Assembly: GCF_003339505.1 (NCBI RefSeq)
Contig: NZ_QPIW01000029.1
Span: 1 to 64,000, forward strand
Reading direction: 5' to 3'
Origin: Runella aurantiaca
GTDB taxonomy: Bacteria > Bacteroidota > Bacteroidia > Cytophagales > Spirosomataceae
DNA: 64,000 nucleotides
Position numbers and translations under genes: made by a program. This document shows, one piece after another, positions 63,388-64,000 of this stretch (the stretch's first letter is position 1; each line of letters opens with the position of its first letter). The notes beneath the pieces were generated by a model. The model was given only the letters and a program-made list of their open reading frames with translations. It searched no databases and was not told the DNA's origin.

Positions 63388-64000
63388 TTAGAAAGTCAAA
63401 CTCAATTTAACGCCCAAACTGCGCGAAGTCGGATAACTCATATCTTCCACACCCGACAAAAACTTCTGCCCCTGAAAGGCCGTTTGCTCAGGGTCAAAAT
63501 GGCGCATGTCGCTGATGGCAAACACATTCCGCGCTACCAACGAAACACTGATGGCTTGAATGTGCTTTCCCAACACAGAAGCGGGCAGTTGATAGCCCAA
63601 TTGTACCTCTCTCAGTTTCACATACGACGCATTGTAGGTATTATTTTCTTCGTGGTTGCGGTCATAATATTGACGATAATACGTCTCGGCCGACACGGCT
63701 ACGGTATTGGGCTGGTAGACGGGGCTTTCGGCGGCTCCGGTATTCACCACACCTTTGGCCACAATGCCTGCCTCGGGACGGTCGGCGGTTTCGATCAACT
63801 GTCCGCCCACGGCCGCCAGCGCCAGCGTTCGCGACACCAAAATCCCGCCCTGCCGCCAATCGACCAAAAACGCAGCATTGATGTTTTTATATGTAAAATT
63901 GTTATTGAATCCCACCATAAAATCGGGATTGTAATTTCCCAATTTTTTCAAGGTGTTATCCGCAATGTACCCGCCTGTTTTGTTGATAACAAAGTCGCCG
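63388..64000 (-). CDS. SusC/RagA-family transporter, C-terminal part (locus 3, runs off the edge)
   Basis: The last 204 or so residues of a SusC-type barrel. The frame is open to the window edge and reads GDFVINKTGGYIADNT before NPDFMVGFNNNFTYKNINAA. The C-terminal barrel marks are present (YVKLREVQLGYQLP, ARNVFAISD, the last residues LSLTF). The start and the signal, regulatory and plug domains lie outside the window to the right. It heads the SusC-SusD-SSS-MPE operon. Confidence 0.9.
   Translation of the reverse strand, partial: GDFVINKTGGYIADNTLKKLGNYNPDFMVGFNNNFTYKNINAAFLVDWRQGGILVSRTLALAAVGGQLIETADRPEAGIVAKGVVNTGAAESPVYQPNTVAVSAETYYRQYYDRNHEENNTYNASYVKLREVQLGYQLPASVLGKHIQAISVSLVARNVFAISDMRHFDPEQTAFQGQKFLSGVEDMSYPTSRSLGVKLSLTF

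Overview
The window looks like chromosome from a Bacteroidota bacterium, most likely order Cytophagales (Runella/Dyadobacter/Spirosoma-like; this lineage is inferred from gene content). The sequence shows three SusC/SusD nutrient-uptake loci, many lipoproteins with Bacteroidota-style signal peptides, FG-GAP/ASPIC lipoproteins, almost no Shine-Dalgarno sequences, and at least eight upstream matches to the Bacteroidota -7 promoter element TAnnTTTG. Several of these matches decide between alternative starts (uvrA, nspC, the esterase).

Left part (1-18,950): a small lipoprotein; a tRNA-Thr(CGT) preceded by two decayed 78-bp tRNA-like copies; a PfkB sugar kinase; a secreted cytochrome c/copper type II monooxygenase-like protein; a SusC-SusD-lipoprotein operon on the minus strand; a patatin phospholipase; carboxynorspermidine decarboxylase (polyamine synthesis); an Rrf2 regulator convergent with uvrA; and a pair of probably exported redox/propeller proteins (Gfo/Idh/MocA and NHL).

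Middle (18,952-36,831): a tightly packed minus-strand operon joining an ELWxxDGT-repeat secreted protein, a secreted protein of unknown function, an NAD-dependent epimerase/reductase, an MBL-fold hydrolase, a PaaK/F390-type adenylate-forming ligase and a KASIII-like condensing enzyme. This resembles OleABCD-type head-to-head acyl condensation with two parts replaced, and is the best candidate for an undescribed pathway. It is followed by an esterase, a transglutaminase-like protein, YgiQ-type radical SAM, a DEAD-box helicase with an RGG/DbpA tail, FtsE and fructose-6-phosphate aldolase.

Right part (37,138-64,000): a plus-strand SusC-SusD operon followed by two giant paralogous FG-GAP/ASPIC lipoproteins, then an ATP-grasp ligase, a small antitoxin-like gene with a truncated PIN-toxin remnant, a GNAT-like protein and a Rieske oxygenase. 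Next come a membrane sensor-like protein, a lipoprotein, RNase R, an AhpD-like protein and ArsS (arsenosugar synthesis), an AT-rich DUF3223/HNH gene that looks transferred, and finally a minus-strand SusC-SusD-Na+/solute symporter-metallophosphoesterase operon whose SusC runs off the right edge. Short self-complementary word repeats lie in many gaps and in two places are translated in frame within genes.
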